This document shows positions 1-9,051 of a stretch of 55,714 nt of DNA, in pieces. Position 1 is the first letter of the stretch. Every line of letters starts with the position of its first letter. The notes under the pieces were generated by a model. The model ran no database searches. It was not told the origin of the DNA and worked only from the letters and a program-made list of their open reading frames with translations. Made by a program: the position numbers and the translations under genes. Source of the stretch: Nitratireductor sp. (GTDB lineage: Bacteria; Pseudomonadota; Alphaproteobacteria; Rhizobiales; Rhizobiaceae); contig JAGRLT010000122.1 in NCBI GenBank assembly GCA_020441665.1, positions 1-55,714 on the forward strand. The letters are read 5' to 3'.

Positions 1-26
1 CTTGATTTTTGTAGAGCACGTCGCCA

Positions 27-55
27 TGCTCAACAAAAATTTTTTTTGTTGAGCA
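27..55. repeat. perfect 13-bp palindrome next to the first gene
   Basis: TGCTCAACAAAAA (27-39) is perfectly mirrored by TTTTTGTTGAGCA (43-55), with a 3-nt spacer. The right arm ends one base before the likely TTG start of the nucleotidyltransferase gene at 56. The position suits an operator or a hairpin over the translation start better than a terminator, because no T-run follows the right arm. Binding by any regulator is inference. Confidence 0.6.
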
Positions 56-1081
56 TTGGAACTGAGGATGTTCGCCCGCCACTCGCCGATCGTACACACC
101 GCCTATCATGATCTGCTTAGATCGCTGAAGGACGAGGCAGTGTCGGAGATTCGCGGCACGCCAACCCGTCATGAGCGGAACGGGAAGGCTTACTGGTATG
201 ATAGCTATCGGGTCGGTCGCGAAGTAAAGAAGAAATACATCGGCGAGGACAGTCCCGAACTCACCCAACGCTTGGTCAGGCATCACCAGCTCAAACAGGA
301 AAGAAGCCAGCGGGCGAAACACCGCCAGCGCCTGATACGCATACTGCGCGCGGAGGGATTTGTCAGCACCGATGCCGAAACCGGTAGCCTGCTCTCGGCA
401 CTGGCCTCCGCCGGCGTGTTCCGGCTTGGCGGAACGCTGGTCGGAACCCATGCCTTTCGGTAATATGAAGGATTGCTCGGCGTCCGGTTGAGTTTCGATC
501 AGTCAGCACAGACCGACGACATCGATATAGCCAGTTTTGAGCGGCTTTCACTGGCGCTTGACGAGCAGGTATCGACAAGCGTTCAAGACCTGCTGGCGGA
601 TTTCAAATTTGCGCCGGTCACCAGTCTTGATCCAAAACATGTCTGGCGTTGGCGCCAGTCGGTCAACGAGACGCTTGTTGAGTTTCTTACCCCCTCGTTC
701 GAGGAAAACGAGGGGATAAAACACTTGCAAGCCCTGGGGGTCGACGCGCAGTCTCTCCACCATCTCAATTTCGTGCTGGCCACGCCTGAAAAAGCAGCAC
801 TCCCCTATCGTGACGGCGTATTGATACAGGTCCCGCGCCCCGAGCGGTTTGCAATCCATAAGCTGGTCATCGCCGACCGCCGTGCGGATCGACTCAAGGC
901 CCGCAAGGATCGCGCTCAGGCGGCTTTCGTAATCGAGGTCCTGGCACAAGACCGACCGCAGGATTTGATGGAAACCTATCGGGAAGCTCTTGCCAGTGGG
1001 CAGCGCTGGAAAGAGCGGATTGAAAGGAGTTTGTCACAAATGCCAGACACACAGGAAATACTCGACGGACTTGACTTCTGA
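56..1081 (+). pseudogene. GSU2403-family nucleotidyltransferase, interrupted by an in-frame TAA
   Basis: The reading frame encodes about 340 residues, close to the usual length of GSU2403-type nucleotidyltransferases (NTP_transf_8), but a TAA at 461-463 splits it into 135 and about 205 residues in the same frame. The first half has the family-like N-terminal helical part (GKAYWYDSYRVG) and ends in the nucleotide-binding stretch GGTLVGTHAFR. The second half resumes at once with YEGLLGVRL and the acidic metal motif QTDDIDIA. The stop therefore falls between the two parts of the active site, and one substitution from TAT or TAC would explain it. Base composition looks less GC-rich than the rest of the window, suggesting transfer. 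The start is probably TTG at 56. The family is often discussed with AbiEii-like toxins; a partner could lie upstream of the window, which I cannot see. Confidence 0.75.
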
Positions 1082-1201
1082 CCAGGGATCGACAACCGCT
1101 TATCTCATTCGGCTGCCCTTCTTCGCGCGATTGCTTGAAGTGGTCGGAGGAATAATCTAAACGATTGAAATTCGGTTCCGCGCGCGCCAAGAGGGCCTTT
1201 C

Positions 1202-2656
1202 ATGAAACGCGAAAGTTATACCAAGATCGTTGCCACCATCGGGCCGGCAAGTTCCGACCACAAGACCATCAGGGCCCTGTTCAGGGCCGGTGTCGATGTC
1301 TTCCGTCTGAATTTTTCCCACGGCACCCACGAGGACCATGCCGCGCGCCATGCCCTGATCCGTCAGATCGAGGAGGAGGAGGGCCGGCCGATCGGCATTC
1401 TTGCCGACATGCAGGGGCCGAAACTGCGCATCGGCACCTTTGCCAATGGCAAGGAAACCTTGAAGCGCGGCCAGACGATCGAACTGCATCTGGAAAAATT
1501 TGTCGGCGATGCCGGCAAGGTGAGCCTGCCGCACAAGGAGATTTTCGCCGCCGTCCGGCCCGGCGAGGATCTGCTGATCAATGACGGCCGGCTGCGCCTC
1601 AGGGTCGAGAGCAACAACGGCAAGGTGATTTCCGCCAAGGCGGTCAATGGCGGCGAGATCTCCGACCGCAAGGGCGTCAATGTTCCCGGCACCGTCCTGC
1701 CGATCAACATCCTGACCCAGAAGGACCGGGCGGACCTCGAATTCGCCGTCTCGCTCGGCGTCGAATGGATCGCGCTTTCCTTCGTCCAGACCCCCGACGA
1801 CATTCACAAGGCGCGCCATCTGGTCAGGGGCAGGTCGCGAATTCTCGCCAAGCTCGAAAAGCCCTCGGCGATCGAGAACCTCAACGGCATCATCGGCCTT
1901 GCCGACGCGGTCATGGTGGCGCGCGGCGATCTGGGCGTCGAGATGCCGGCCGAGATCGTGCCGCAGATCCAGAAGCGGATCATCGCCGCCTGCCGCAAGG
2001 AGGGCAAGCCGGTGATCGTCGCGACCCAGATGCTCGAATCGATGATTTCGGAGCCCGTGGCAACCCGCGCCGAAGCCTCCGACGTTGCCAATGCGGTCTA
2101 TGCCGGCGCCGATGCGGTGATGCTGTCGGCGGAGACGGCTTCGGGCAAATATCCCATCGAAGCCGTCAGGATGATGGACCGCATCATCGCCGCGACCGAG
2201 CGTGATCCTGATTTCGACAGCGTGCTCCACGCCGTATCGCTGCCGATCGACGAGACCGATTCCGATGCCATCGCGTCGGCTGCCTGCGACGTTGCGCGCA
2301 ACCGCAATTGTGCGGCGATCTCGACCTTCACCAAGACCGGCTCGACCGTCCGCCGCGTCTCGCGGCTGCGCACCCTCGTGCCGGTCCTGGGCCTGACGCC
2401 GGAGGTCACCGTGGCGCGCCAGCTCTGCCTTGCCTGGGGGGTCCACAGCGTCAGAACCCGCGACGATGTGGAGAGCTTCTCCGATATGGTGGGCAAGTCG
2501 ACCCGCATCGCAAGACGCGAGAAGCTTGCAAGGAATGGCGACCGCGTGGTGATCACGGCGGGCGTGCCTTTCGGCACCGCGGGAACCACCAACATCCTGC
2601 GCGTCGCGGTCGTCGGCGAGCACGAACATCCCGAGGACAGGGCGAGCCTTGCCTGA
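1202..2656 (+). CDS. pyk: pyruvate kinase
   Basis: This 484-residue cytosolic enzyme converts phosphoenolpyruvate and ADP to pyruvate and ATP, the last step of glycolysis. The N-terminus KIVATIGPASS and the following VDVFRLNFSHG are the conserved barrel start. The signature MVARGDLGVEMP near residue 240 carries metal- and phosphate-binding residues, and ATQMLESM follows it. A C-terminal allosteric domain (about residues 350-480) is present, so length and domain order are normal. ATG at 1202 is preceded by GAGGG. The next gene is convergent and only 24 bp away, so the two probably share the end region. Nothing is unusual in the enzyme itself. Confidence 0.97.
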   Translation: MKRESYTKIVATIGPASSDHKTIRALFRAGVDVFRLNFSHGTHEDHAARHALIRQIEEEEGRPIGILADMQGPKLRIGTFANGKETLKRGQTIELHLEKFVGDAGKVSLPHKEIFAAVRPGEDLLINDGRLRLRVESNNGKVISAKAVNGGEISDRKGVNVPGTVLPINILTQKDRADLEFAVSLGVEWIALSFVQTPDDIHKARHLVRGRSRILAKLEKPSAIENLNGIIGLADAVMVARGDLGVEMPAEIVPQIQKRIIAACRKEGKPVIVATQMLESMISEPVATRAEASDVANAVYAGADAVMLSAETASGKYPIEAVRMMDRIIAATERDPDFDSVLHAVSLPIDETDSDAIASAACDVARNRNCAAISTFTKTGSTVRRVSRLRTLVPVLGLTPEVTVARQLCLAWGVHSVRTRDDVESFSDMVGKSTRIARREKLARNGDRVVITAGVPFGTAGTTNILRVAVVGEHEHPEDRASLA

Positions 2657-2680
2657 GCCGCTGGCGGGCCGGATGCCGAT

Positions 2681-4102
2681 CTATGAAACGCGGTTGCGCT
2701 CGACCATCAGATGCGAAAAGCCGCTTCCCCCCGGGCCGGAAAGATCACCGGTAACCGCATCCTTCCAGCGATAGCCGACCACCGCGCCGGCGCTGGCGCC
2801 GGTGATCGTGTTGTCGGCGATATGGGCGGAGCCCGCCCCTTCGACCACCGTGACAGCGATGCCCGTCCTCGAATGACGGATGATGTTCGACGTCACGATC
2901 ACATCGCGCAGATAGGGACCCCAGCCCAGGATCATGCCGAAATTCTCGGCCCGGTCGATCACATTGCCGCTGACCACCGTATCGGCCTCGACGGAAATGC
3001 CCTCGAACCACAAATGGTCCTTGTCGCCATAGGGCGGCGGCGTGTTGATGTTGCGGATGAGGTTGCCCTGCACCGTGGCAAGGCGGCCGCCCTGGAGGAA
3101 ATTGGCGATGGAAATCCCCCGAGCGCCGCCATCGACGACGTTGGACTGGATCACCGCGCCCTCGAACTCGAACTCCGAATAAATTGCCGTCTCACCGGAT
3201 CTCAGGCAACTGTTGTTGCTGATCAGTACACCGTCGCCGGCATTCGACCGGATCGCCGAAAAGGCGCAGTCGGAAACAATGTTGTTGGCGATCGAGACAT
3301 TGCCGGCGCGGAACACGTTGATGCCGTTGCCCCACTGGCCAGTGCCGCCATTGACCGCGCGAATGCGCGACACCCGGTTTCCGGTGACGATCGTGCCGTC
3401 TTCGCCCTGGCTCCAGCGATGCACCAGAATGCCGCCATTGTCGCAATCGGCGACTTCGTTGTTGATGATCGCAAGGCCGCGATTTTCGAAACCGTAAATG
3501 CCGCAATCCCCGCCGGCGCCCGTTACCTTCGAGCGCTCGATGCGCCCGGCGGAGCGCGCGACCTGGATGCCGCGCTCGACACAGCCGACGACGAGGCAAT
3601 TGTCGATCACCGCATGGTCGATATTGGTCAGCCGCAATCCGGCCTCGGCATAGCTGTGCAGGCCGCGATTGGCGCCGTCGATCACCAGCCCGGTCAGTTC
3701 GACATGGCCGCCATTCTCGCCGATCAGGAAATGCCCCGCGCCGGAATAGATCAGCCGCGAGGCGCCGGGAACGCCGATCAGCCGCGTCTGGGCCGGCAGC
3801 ATGATGTTGGAGACGAAATAATTGCCCGGCGGCAGGAAGACCGGCTTGTTGCCGTCTGCCGCCTTGTCGAGGATCTGTTGGAACAACCGGCTTTGGTCGT
3901 CGATCGTGCCGGGTCTAAGGCCGAGATCATTGGCGTTTTCCGTGCCGCGCAGGTCGGCCAGCGAAAACAGCATCGAGCCGTCGGCCGGTTGTGCCGTGCC
4001 GGGTCTGCCGCCGGTCGCGGCGATCGCCGGCGCCGCGCCTACAGCCATGCCTGCCAGCGATGCTGAAAGCGCTCCGAGGAACTGTCTTCGATTGGTACGC
4101 AT
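2681..4102 (-). CDS. Tat-exported right-handed beta-helix repeat protein (TIGR03808-like)
   Basis: The protein of 473 residues begins MRTNRRQFLGALSASLAG, a twin-arginine signal with RR at residues 5-6 followed by a hydrophobic stretch and an AIAATG cleavage region. It is therefore expected to fold in the cytoplasm and be exported to the periplasm. The rest is a series of 20-25 residue repeats rich in V, I, N and G (for example VVSGNVIDRA, VIVTSNIIRHS), typical of right-handed parallel beta-helix proteins. It resembles the rhizobial family of twin-arginine-translocated repeat proteins of unknown role. I chose the ATG at 4102 because GGCGGAAAAG precedes it and the Tat motif then sits at the usual distance. 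Substrate and function are unknown; a polysaccharide-active fold is only an inference. Confidence 0.85.
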   Translation of the reverse strand: MRTNRRQFLGALSASLAGMAVGAAPAIAATGGRPGTAQPADGSMLFSLADLRGTENANDLGLRPGTIDDQSRLFQQILDKAADGNKPVFLPPGNYFVSNIMLPAQTRLIGVPGASRLIYSGAGHFLIGENGGHVELTGLVIDGANRGLHSYAEAGLRLTNIDHAVIDNCLVVGCVERGIQVARSAGRIERSKVTGAGGDCGIYGFENRGLAIINNEVADCDNGGILVHRWSQGEDGTIVTGNRVSRIRAVNGGTGQWGNGINVFRAGNVSIANNIVSDCAFSAIRSNAGDGVLISNNSCLRSGETAIYSEFEFEGAVIQSNVVDGGARGISIANFLQGGRLATVQGNLIRNINTPPPYGDKDHLWFEGISVEADTVVSGNVIDRAENFGMILGWGPYLRDVIVTSNIIRHSRTGIAVTVVEGAGSAHIADNTITGASAGAVVGYRWKDAVTGDLSGPGGSGFSHLMVERNRVS

Positions 4103-4332
4103 GTCTTTTCCGCCTTCCATTGACCGGGAGCGGAGCAGGTTTCATGCCATGCGACCGGCAGGTGGATTTGGCGGTTCTGTCCCGTTCTGGCACAGGCGGC
4201 AGCGTCTTGTTTGCCATTTCGGGCAAGCCGCGATTCACCTGACCGCCGATTGCCCCTGGCAGGACCATGGCCTATACCCGGACGGAAATACGCCAATCGT
4301 CGCCCATCAATCGCCGAACAGGGGAGTCATGC

Positions 4333-5847
4333 ATGCTTGAGGAAGGCCGCATCTATCTGGGGACCAGCCGCAACCCGGATGATTCGATCAACAAGGGGGA
4401 ATATCTGGATCTGAAATATGCCAACCGGCATGGCCTGATCACCGGCGCCACCGGCACCGGCAAGACGGTCTCCCTGCAGGTCATCACAGAGGGCTTTTCC
4501 AATGCCGGCGTGCCGGTCTTCTGTGCCGATGTGAAGGGCGATCTGTCGGGCCTCGGCGCCAAGGGCGAGATGAAGGACTTCCTTGCCAAGCGGGCCGAGA
4601 CGATCGGCTTCGACGATTACGACCTGCAGGAATTTCCCGTCATCTTCTGGGATCTGTTCGGCGAGAAGGGCCACCAGGCCCGCGCGACGATCTCCGAAAT
4701 GGGGCCGCTCATCCTGTCCCGGCTGATGGACCTGTCCGAAAGCCAGGAGGGCATCCTCAACATGGCCTTCAAGATCGCCGACGATGAGGGCCTGCTGCTG
4801 CTCGACCTCAAGGACCTGCGCGCGCTGCTTGCCAACATGGCCGAGCGCCGCAAGGAGCTGAACGACGATTACGGCCTCATCTCGACCCAATCGATCGGCG
4901 CGATCCAGCGCCAGTTGCTGATGATCGAGCAGCAGGGCGGCGACAACTTCTTCGGCGAGCCGGCACTCGACATCCGCGACCTGATGCGCACCACCCGCGA
5001 CGGCCGCGGCGCGATCTCGATTCTCGCCGCCGACCGGCTGATGTCCTCGCCGCGGCTCTATGCAACCTTTCTGCTCTGGCTTCTGTCGGAACTGTTCGAG
5101 GAACTGCCGGAGGTCGGCGATCCCGAAAAGCCGCGTCTCGTCTTCTTCTTCGACGAGGCGCATCTGTTGTTCGACGAAGCACCGAAAGTGCTGATCGAGA
5201 AGGTCGAGCAGGTGGTCAAGCTGATCCGTTCCAAGGGCGTCGGCGTTTTCTTCGTGACTCAGAACCCGCTCGACATTCCCGATTCGGTGCTCTCCCAGCT
5301 CGGCAACCGGGTACAGCACGCCCTGCGCGCCTATACGCCGCGCGAGGCCAAGGCGGTGAAAACCGCCGCCGAGACCTTCCGTCCCAACCCGCAATTCGAT
5401 GCCGAGGACATCATCAAGAATCTCGGCGTCGGCGAAGCGCTGGTCTCGACCCTTGGCGCCAAGGGCATCCCCTCGATGGTCGAGCGCACGCTGATGCGCC
5501 CGCCATCCTCGCGCCTCGGCCCGCTTGAGGACGGCGAGCGCCGCGATCTGATTGAGGTCAGCCCGGTTTCCGGCCAGTACGACCGCGCCATCGACCGGGA
5601 ATCGGCCTATGAGGTGCTGCAGGAAAAGGCGAAGAAGGCCGCCGAGGAAGAGGCCGAACGCCAACGCCGCCAGGAAGCGGCGGAACAGCGCGAGCGCGAG
5701 GAGAAGGAGCGCAAGCGCGCATCCCGCTCATCGGGTTCGCGGGGCCAGTCGGTGACGGAAGCGGCGGTGAAATCGATCACCCGCTCGGTGGCGACCTCGC
5801 TGGGCCGCGCCCTGGTGCGCGGCATTCTGGGCAGCCTGCGGCGCTGA
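4333..5847 (+). CDS. HerA-like ATPase, DUF853 (YjgR type)
   Basis: This 504-residue P-loop ATPase belongs to the DUF853 branch of HerA/FtsK-like proteins. Walker A is GATGTGKT at residues 38-45. Walker B is LVFFFDEAHLLF near residue 275, followed by the sensor stretch GVFFVTQNPLDIPDSVL. The C-terminus (about 430-480) is a highly charged Lys/Glu/Arg-rich helix, probably a coiled coil. The ATG at 4333 follows GGGGAG and matches the family N-terminus; an in-frame upstream ATG at 4267 gives an unconserved-looking extension. Its stop abuts the stop of the convergent dehalogenase gene with no base between. The cellular role of this family is not established, although a DNA- or protein-translocating ring is likely. 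Confidence 0.9.
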   Translation: MLEEGRIYLGTSRNPDDSINKGEYLDLKYANRHGLITGATGTGKTVSLQVITEGFSNAGVPVFCADVKGDLSGLGAKGEMKDFLAKRAETIGFDDYDLQEFPVIFWDLFGEKGHQARATISEMGPLILSRLMDLSESQEGILNMAFKIADDEGLLLLDLKDLRALLANMAERRKELNDDYGLISTQSIGAIQRQLLMIEQQGGDNFFGEPALDIRDLMRTTRDGRGAISILAADRLMSSPRLYATFLLWLLSELFEELPEVGDPEKPRLVFFFDEAHLLFDEAPKVLIEKVEQVVKLIRSKGVGVFFVTQNPLDIPDSVLSQLGNRVQHALRAYTPREAKAVKTAAETFRPNPQFDAEDIIKNLGVGEALVSTLGAKGIPSMVERTLMRPPSSRLGPLEDGERRDLIEVSPVSGQYDRAIDRESAYEVLQEKAKKAAEEEAERQRRQEAAEQREREEKERKRASRSSGSRGQSVTEAAVKSITRSVATSLGRALVRGILGSLRR

Positions 5848-6507
5848 TCAGTCGGCAAGCAGCCCGCTCAGATCCGTCAATACCCGGCTCGGCGCCAGGT
5901 CGGCATACTCGTCCGGCTGGCCGGTGCGGTTGATCCAGGCACAGTCGAAGCCGAAGGCCGCGGCGCCGGCAATGTCCCAGCGGTTGGAGGACTGGAAGGA
6001 GACCGAGCCGCGCTCGACCTTCCAGAAATCCGTCACCATGCGATAGGTCTCGGGCGAGGTCTTGAACACCATCAGCGGATGGACCGAGAAGGTTGCGTCC
6101 AGCAGATCGTCGAGCCCGGCGGATCTGATGGCGCTGCCGAGCATGTCGGGCGAGCCGTTGGACAGGATGGCGGTGCGCGCGCCGCGGTCCTTCAGCGCCC
6201 GGAGCACACCAGGCACCTCGCCGTAGCAGTCGAGTTCCATATAGGCGTCGAGCAGTTTCTGCCGCGCCTGGCGGTTGGCGTCCCTGACGCTTGCCAGCGC
6301 GAAATCGAGTGCCTCCTGGGTCAGCGTCCAGAAATCGCGGTATCGCGCCATGCCGGACCGCGTCCAGGAATATTCGAGCTGCTTGTTGCGCCAGATCTCC
6401 GAAACCCGTGCCGCATCGGGGCCGACCAGATCGGCGTGGCGCGCCACTGCCGAATGGACATCGAACAGCGTGCCATAGGCATCGAAGACGTAGCAGGTAT
6501 GGGACAT
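5848..6507 (-). CDS. haloacid dehalogenase, type II
   Basis: This 219-residue HAD-superfamily hydrolase resembles L-2-haloacid dehalogenases, which replace the halogen of short 2-haloacids with hydroxyl. The nucleophile is Asp9 in the motif VFDAYGTLFD. Motif II is ILSNGS, the lysine region is VFKTSPETY, and SNRWDIAGAAAFGF is the last motif, all in dehalogenase-like spacing. ATG at 6507 follows AAGGAG, so the 39-residue upstream extension is probably untranslated. It lies divergent to sodB across about 210 bp that must hold both promoters. The substrate could also be a phosphorylated or other small acid, since family membership alone does not prove dehalogenation. Confidence 0.88.
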   Translation of the reverse strand: MSHTCYVFDAYGTLFDVHSAVARHADLVGPDAARVSEIWRNKQLEYSWTRSGMARYRDFWTLTQEALDFALASVRDANRQARQKLLDAYMELDCYGEVPGVLRALKDRGARTAILSNGSPDMLGSAIRSAGLDDLLDATFSVHPLMVFKTSPETYRMVTDFWKVERGSVSFQSSNRWDIAGAAAFGFDCAWINRTGQPDEYADLAPSRVLTDLSGLLAD

Positions 6508-6718
6508 GGCCGCGGCACTCCTTTTCGTTTCAGGCTGCCACCAGACGCGGCAAAATACCAGCCGGGGGGCCGGATCGCTATTTGTCGCGGATTGAACGAA
6601 TTCCGCGCTTACCCGTTGTTGCAATGCATGCCGTATGCTCTAAGTTCCGGCCAAAGCCGGCCGCGGAGCTTTCCGCACGGCGACGAGACTGAAGACATTG
6701 CCGCGAAAGGAGTTTGCC

Positions 6719-7324
6719 ATGTCGTTTGAATTGCCCGATCTTCCCTATGCCTATGACGCCCTTGCCCCCTATATGTCGGCGGAAACCCTCGAGTTTCACC
6801 ACGACAAGCACCATCAGGCCTATGTGACCAACGGCAACAAGCTGCTCGACGGCTCGGGCCTCGAGGGCAAGAGCCTGGAGGAGATCGTCAGGGAAAGCTT
6901 CGGCAAGAATGCCGGCCTCTTCAACAATGCGGGCCAGCACTACAACCACATCCATTTCTGGAAATGGATGAAGAAGGATGGCGGCGGCGGCGCCTCGAAG
7001 ATTCCGGGCAACCTGCTCAAGGCGATCGACGGCGATCTCGGCGGCTATGACAAGATGCGCGAGGATTTCCTCAATGCCGGCGCAACCCAGTTCGGCTCCG
7101 GCTGGTGCTGGCTCGCCGTCAAGGGCGGCAAGCTCGAAGTCATGAAGACACCGAACGGCGAGAACCCGCTGGTGCACGGCGCATCGCCGATTCTCGGCTG
7201 CGATGTCTGGGAGCATTCCTACTATATCGACTACCGCAACGCCCGGCCGAAATACCTCGAAGCCTTTGTCGACAACATGGTCAACTGGGATTACGTCGCC
7301 GAAATGTTCGAAGCGGCAAGCTGA
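6719..7324 (+). CDS. sodB: superoxide dismutase, Fe/Mn family
   Basis: The enzyme (201 residues) disproportionates superoxide to oxygen and hydrogen peroxide. Metal ligands are visible as His27 in LEFHHDKHHQAYV, a histidine in NNAGQHYNHIHFW, and the aspartate and histidine of DVWEHSYYIDYRN. No signal peptide is present, so it acts in the cytosol. ATG at 6719 follows GAAAGGAG at normal spacing. The gene is monocistronic: a strong terminator follows 27 bp after the stop. The sequence looks closer to the iron type of alphaproteobacteria, but metal choice is not certain from sequence alone. Confidence 0.96.
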   Translation: MSFELPDLPYAYDALAPYMSAETLEFHHDKHHQAYVTNGNKLLDGSGLEGKSLEEIVRESFGKNAGLFNNAGQHYNHIHFWKWMKKDGGGGASKIPGNLLKAIDGDLGGYDKMREDFLNAGATQFGSGWCWLAVKGGKLEVMKTPNGENPLVHGASPILGCDVWEHSYYIDYRNARPKYLEAFVDNMVNWDYVAEMFEAAS

Positions 7325-7351
7325 TCTGTCATCACAATGAAGTGATGGATG

Positions 7352-7380
7352 GCCCGGATGCGCACGCATCCGGGCTTTTT
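7352..7380 (+). terminator. rho-independent terminator after sodB
   Basis: An 11-bp perfect stem, GCCCGGATGCG (7352-7362) with CGCATCCGGGC (7365-7375), is followed by TTTTT and a further short T-run. It sits just after the sodB stop and insulates the downstream cytochrome gene. Confidence 0.9.
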
Positions 7381-7568
7381 GTTTGGAGAAGAGGGTTTTG
7401 TCGCTTCAGCGTTGACGGTTTGTTGAACGAAAAAAATCAAACGCCTGTGTTAGCGTTCCGGCCAGCGCGACCAATCTGCGGGGCAACAGCGCCAGAGAGA
7501 TACGTCCGGCAGCGGACGTCCAGAACAAGCAACGGCAAGCCTGGCTTGCCCAATCATGGGAGAAAAGC

Positions 7569-8021
7569 ATGCAGAAACTCGTAGTCGCGACCGTGGCGGC
7601 CGCCCTCGTCTCGGGCAGCCTGGCATTTGCCGCATCACACGGTGGCGCTGACCCGATTGCCACCCGCAAGAACGGCATGCAGGCCAACGGCCTTGCCATC
7701 GGCCTGCTGGCCGGCATGGCCAAGGGCGACGTGCCGTTCAACGACAAGCAGGCGCTTGCCGCGCTCAAGACCATGAACTTCGTCTTCGCCAATTTTGGCC
7801 AGCATTTCCCCGAGGGATCGGATATGGGCGGCAATACCACCGCCTCGCCGAAAATCTGGCAGGACATGGCTGGCTTCACCGCAGCGGTCGACAAGGCGAC
7901 GATGGACACGGCAGCGGCGATCGAGGCGGCTCCGGCTTCCGCCGAAGCGCTCGGTCCGATTCTTGGATCGGTCGGCGGCAATTGCAAATCCTGCCATGAA
8001 ACCTATCGGGTGAAGGGCTGA
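7569..8021 (+). CDS. cytochrome c' (class II c-type cytochrome)
   Basis: This 150-residue periplasmic protein has a signal peptide (MQKLVVATVAAALVSGSLAFA) and one C-terminal heme site, CKSCH at residues 139-143 in NCKSCHETYR. A heme site at the end of a four-helix protein is the mark of cytochrome c', which binds NO and other gases at a five-coordinate heme. Length is usual. A diheme cytochrome gene follows after about 100 bp in the same direction, so the two may be cotranscribed. Maturation would need the cyc/ccm genes found at 44.5-48.6 kb in this window. Confidence 0.93.
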   Translation: MQKLVVATVAAALVSGSLAFAASHGGADPIATRKNGMQANGLAIGLLAGMAKGDVPFNDKQALAALKTMNFVFANFGQHFPEGSDMGGNTTASPKIWQDMAGFTAAVDKATMDTAAAIEAAPASAEALGPILGSVGGNCKSCHETYRVKG

Positions 8022-8127
8022 CCGGATTTCCGTTTCCTTCGCTTTGAAGGGTGCGTAATCTTGCGCCGGGGCCCGTTCCCGGCGCAACCGTTTGGGCTGC
8101 CGGTGGAGAAAACCTGAAAGGTTTGCC

Positions 8128-9051
8128 ATGCTGAGGAAACTGTTCACGGCGGCGCTGGTGCTGGCTGCCGTCGGGATCGCCGCCTTCTGGGCCCTGACCC
8201 GGCCGCAGGGACTGTCGCGGGTGCAGCAGGCAAGCCTTGTCGAGGGCGATGCGGCGGCTGGCGAAACAATCTTCTGGGCCGGCGGCTGCGGCTCCTGCCA
8301 TGCGGACAAGGGCGCCAAGGGCGATGACAAGAAAAGGCTCGGCGGCGGCCATCGCCTCGACACGCCGGCCGGTATTTTCGTCACGCCCAACATCTCGCCC
8401 GATCCCGTGACCGGCATCGGCAACTGGTCGCTGGAAGCATTCGCCAACGCCATGTGGAACGGCGTCTCGCCCCGGGGCAGCCACTACTATCCGGCCTTTC
8501 CCTACGCCTCCTATGCCCGGATGAGCGGCGGGGACGTTTCGAACCTGTTCGCCTTTCTCAGAACCCTCGAGCCGGTGATGCGCGAAAACGAGCCCCATGA
8601 ACTGGCATTGCCGTTCAAGCTGCGCCGGGGGATCGGGCTGTGGAAGCGGCTCTTCCTCGATCCCGCGCCGGTCAAGACCGGGCTTCAGGGCGAGGGCGAC
8701 ATCGAGCGTGGCCGCTATCTGGCGGAAGGGCCCGGCCATTGCGGCGAATGCCACACCCCGCGCACCCTGTTCGGCTTCGGCGGCATGGATGAAGGCCATT
8801 GGCTCGGCGGCGGGCCGGCACCGGAAGGCGATGGCAAGATCCCCAACATCACCTCGGGCGAGGGCGGCATAGGCGGCTGGAGCGCGGCCGAAATCGCCAG
8901 CTATCTGGAAACCGGCTTCACGCCGGATTTCGATTCCGTCGGCGGTGCCATGGTCTCCGTTCAGGACAACATGACCCATCTTTCCAAGGAGGACCGCGCC
9001 GCGATCGCGGCCTACCTCAAGGCGGTTCCGGCGGTGGACATAATTCGGTGA
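8128..9051 (+). CDS. diheme c-type cytochrome
   Basis: The protein has 307 residues, an N-terminal membrane anchor or signal (about 3-23) and two CxxCH heme sites: CGSCH at 54-58 and CGECH at 205-209. Each half is a class I cytochrome c domain, with THLSKEDRAAIAAYLKAVP closing the second. Such diheme proteins often deliver electrons between dehydrogenases and oxidases or to a partner such as the cytochrome c' upstream. ATG at 8128 gives a compact signal sequence. The last codons (I-I-R-stop) lie inside the left arm of a 26-bp inverted repeat, so the native C-terminus may have been altered. Confidence 0.9.
   Translation: MLRKLFTAALVLAAVGIAAFWALTRPQGLSRVQQASLVEGDAAAGETIFWAGGCGSCHADKGAKGDDKKRLGGGHRLDTPAGIFVTPNISPDPVTGIGNWSLEAFANAMWNGVSPRGSHYYPAFPYASYARMSGGDVSNLFAFLRTLEPVMRENEPHELALPFKLRRGIGLWKRLFLDPAPVKTGLQGEGDIERGRYLAEGPGHCGECHTPRTLFGFGGMDEGHWLGGGPAPEGDGKIPNITSGEGGIGGWSAAEIASYLETGFTPDFDSVGGAMVSVQDNMTHLSKEDRAAIAAYLKAVPAVDIIR

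Noticed and set aside
1157-2629. 490-codon open frame antisense to pyk
   Set aside because: It is a shadow of pyk in GC-rich DNA; the product is low-complexity Arg/Gly/Asp-rich sequence with no motif.
2711-4066. 451-codon open frame antisense to the beta-helix protein gene
   Set aside because: The minus-strand protein has a Tat signal and regular repeats, while this frame has repetitive Asp/Ala/Arg composition and no ribosome site.
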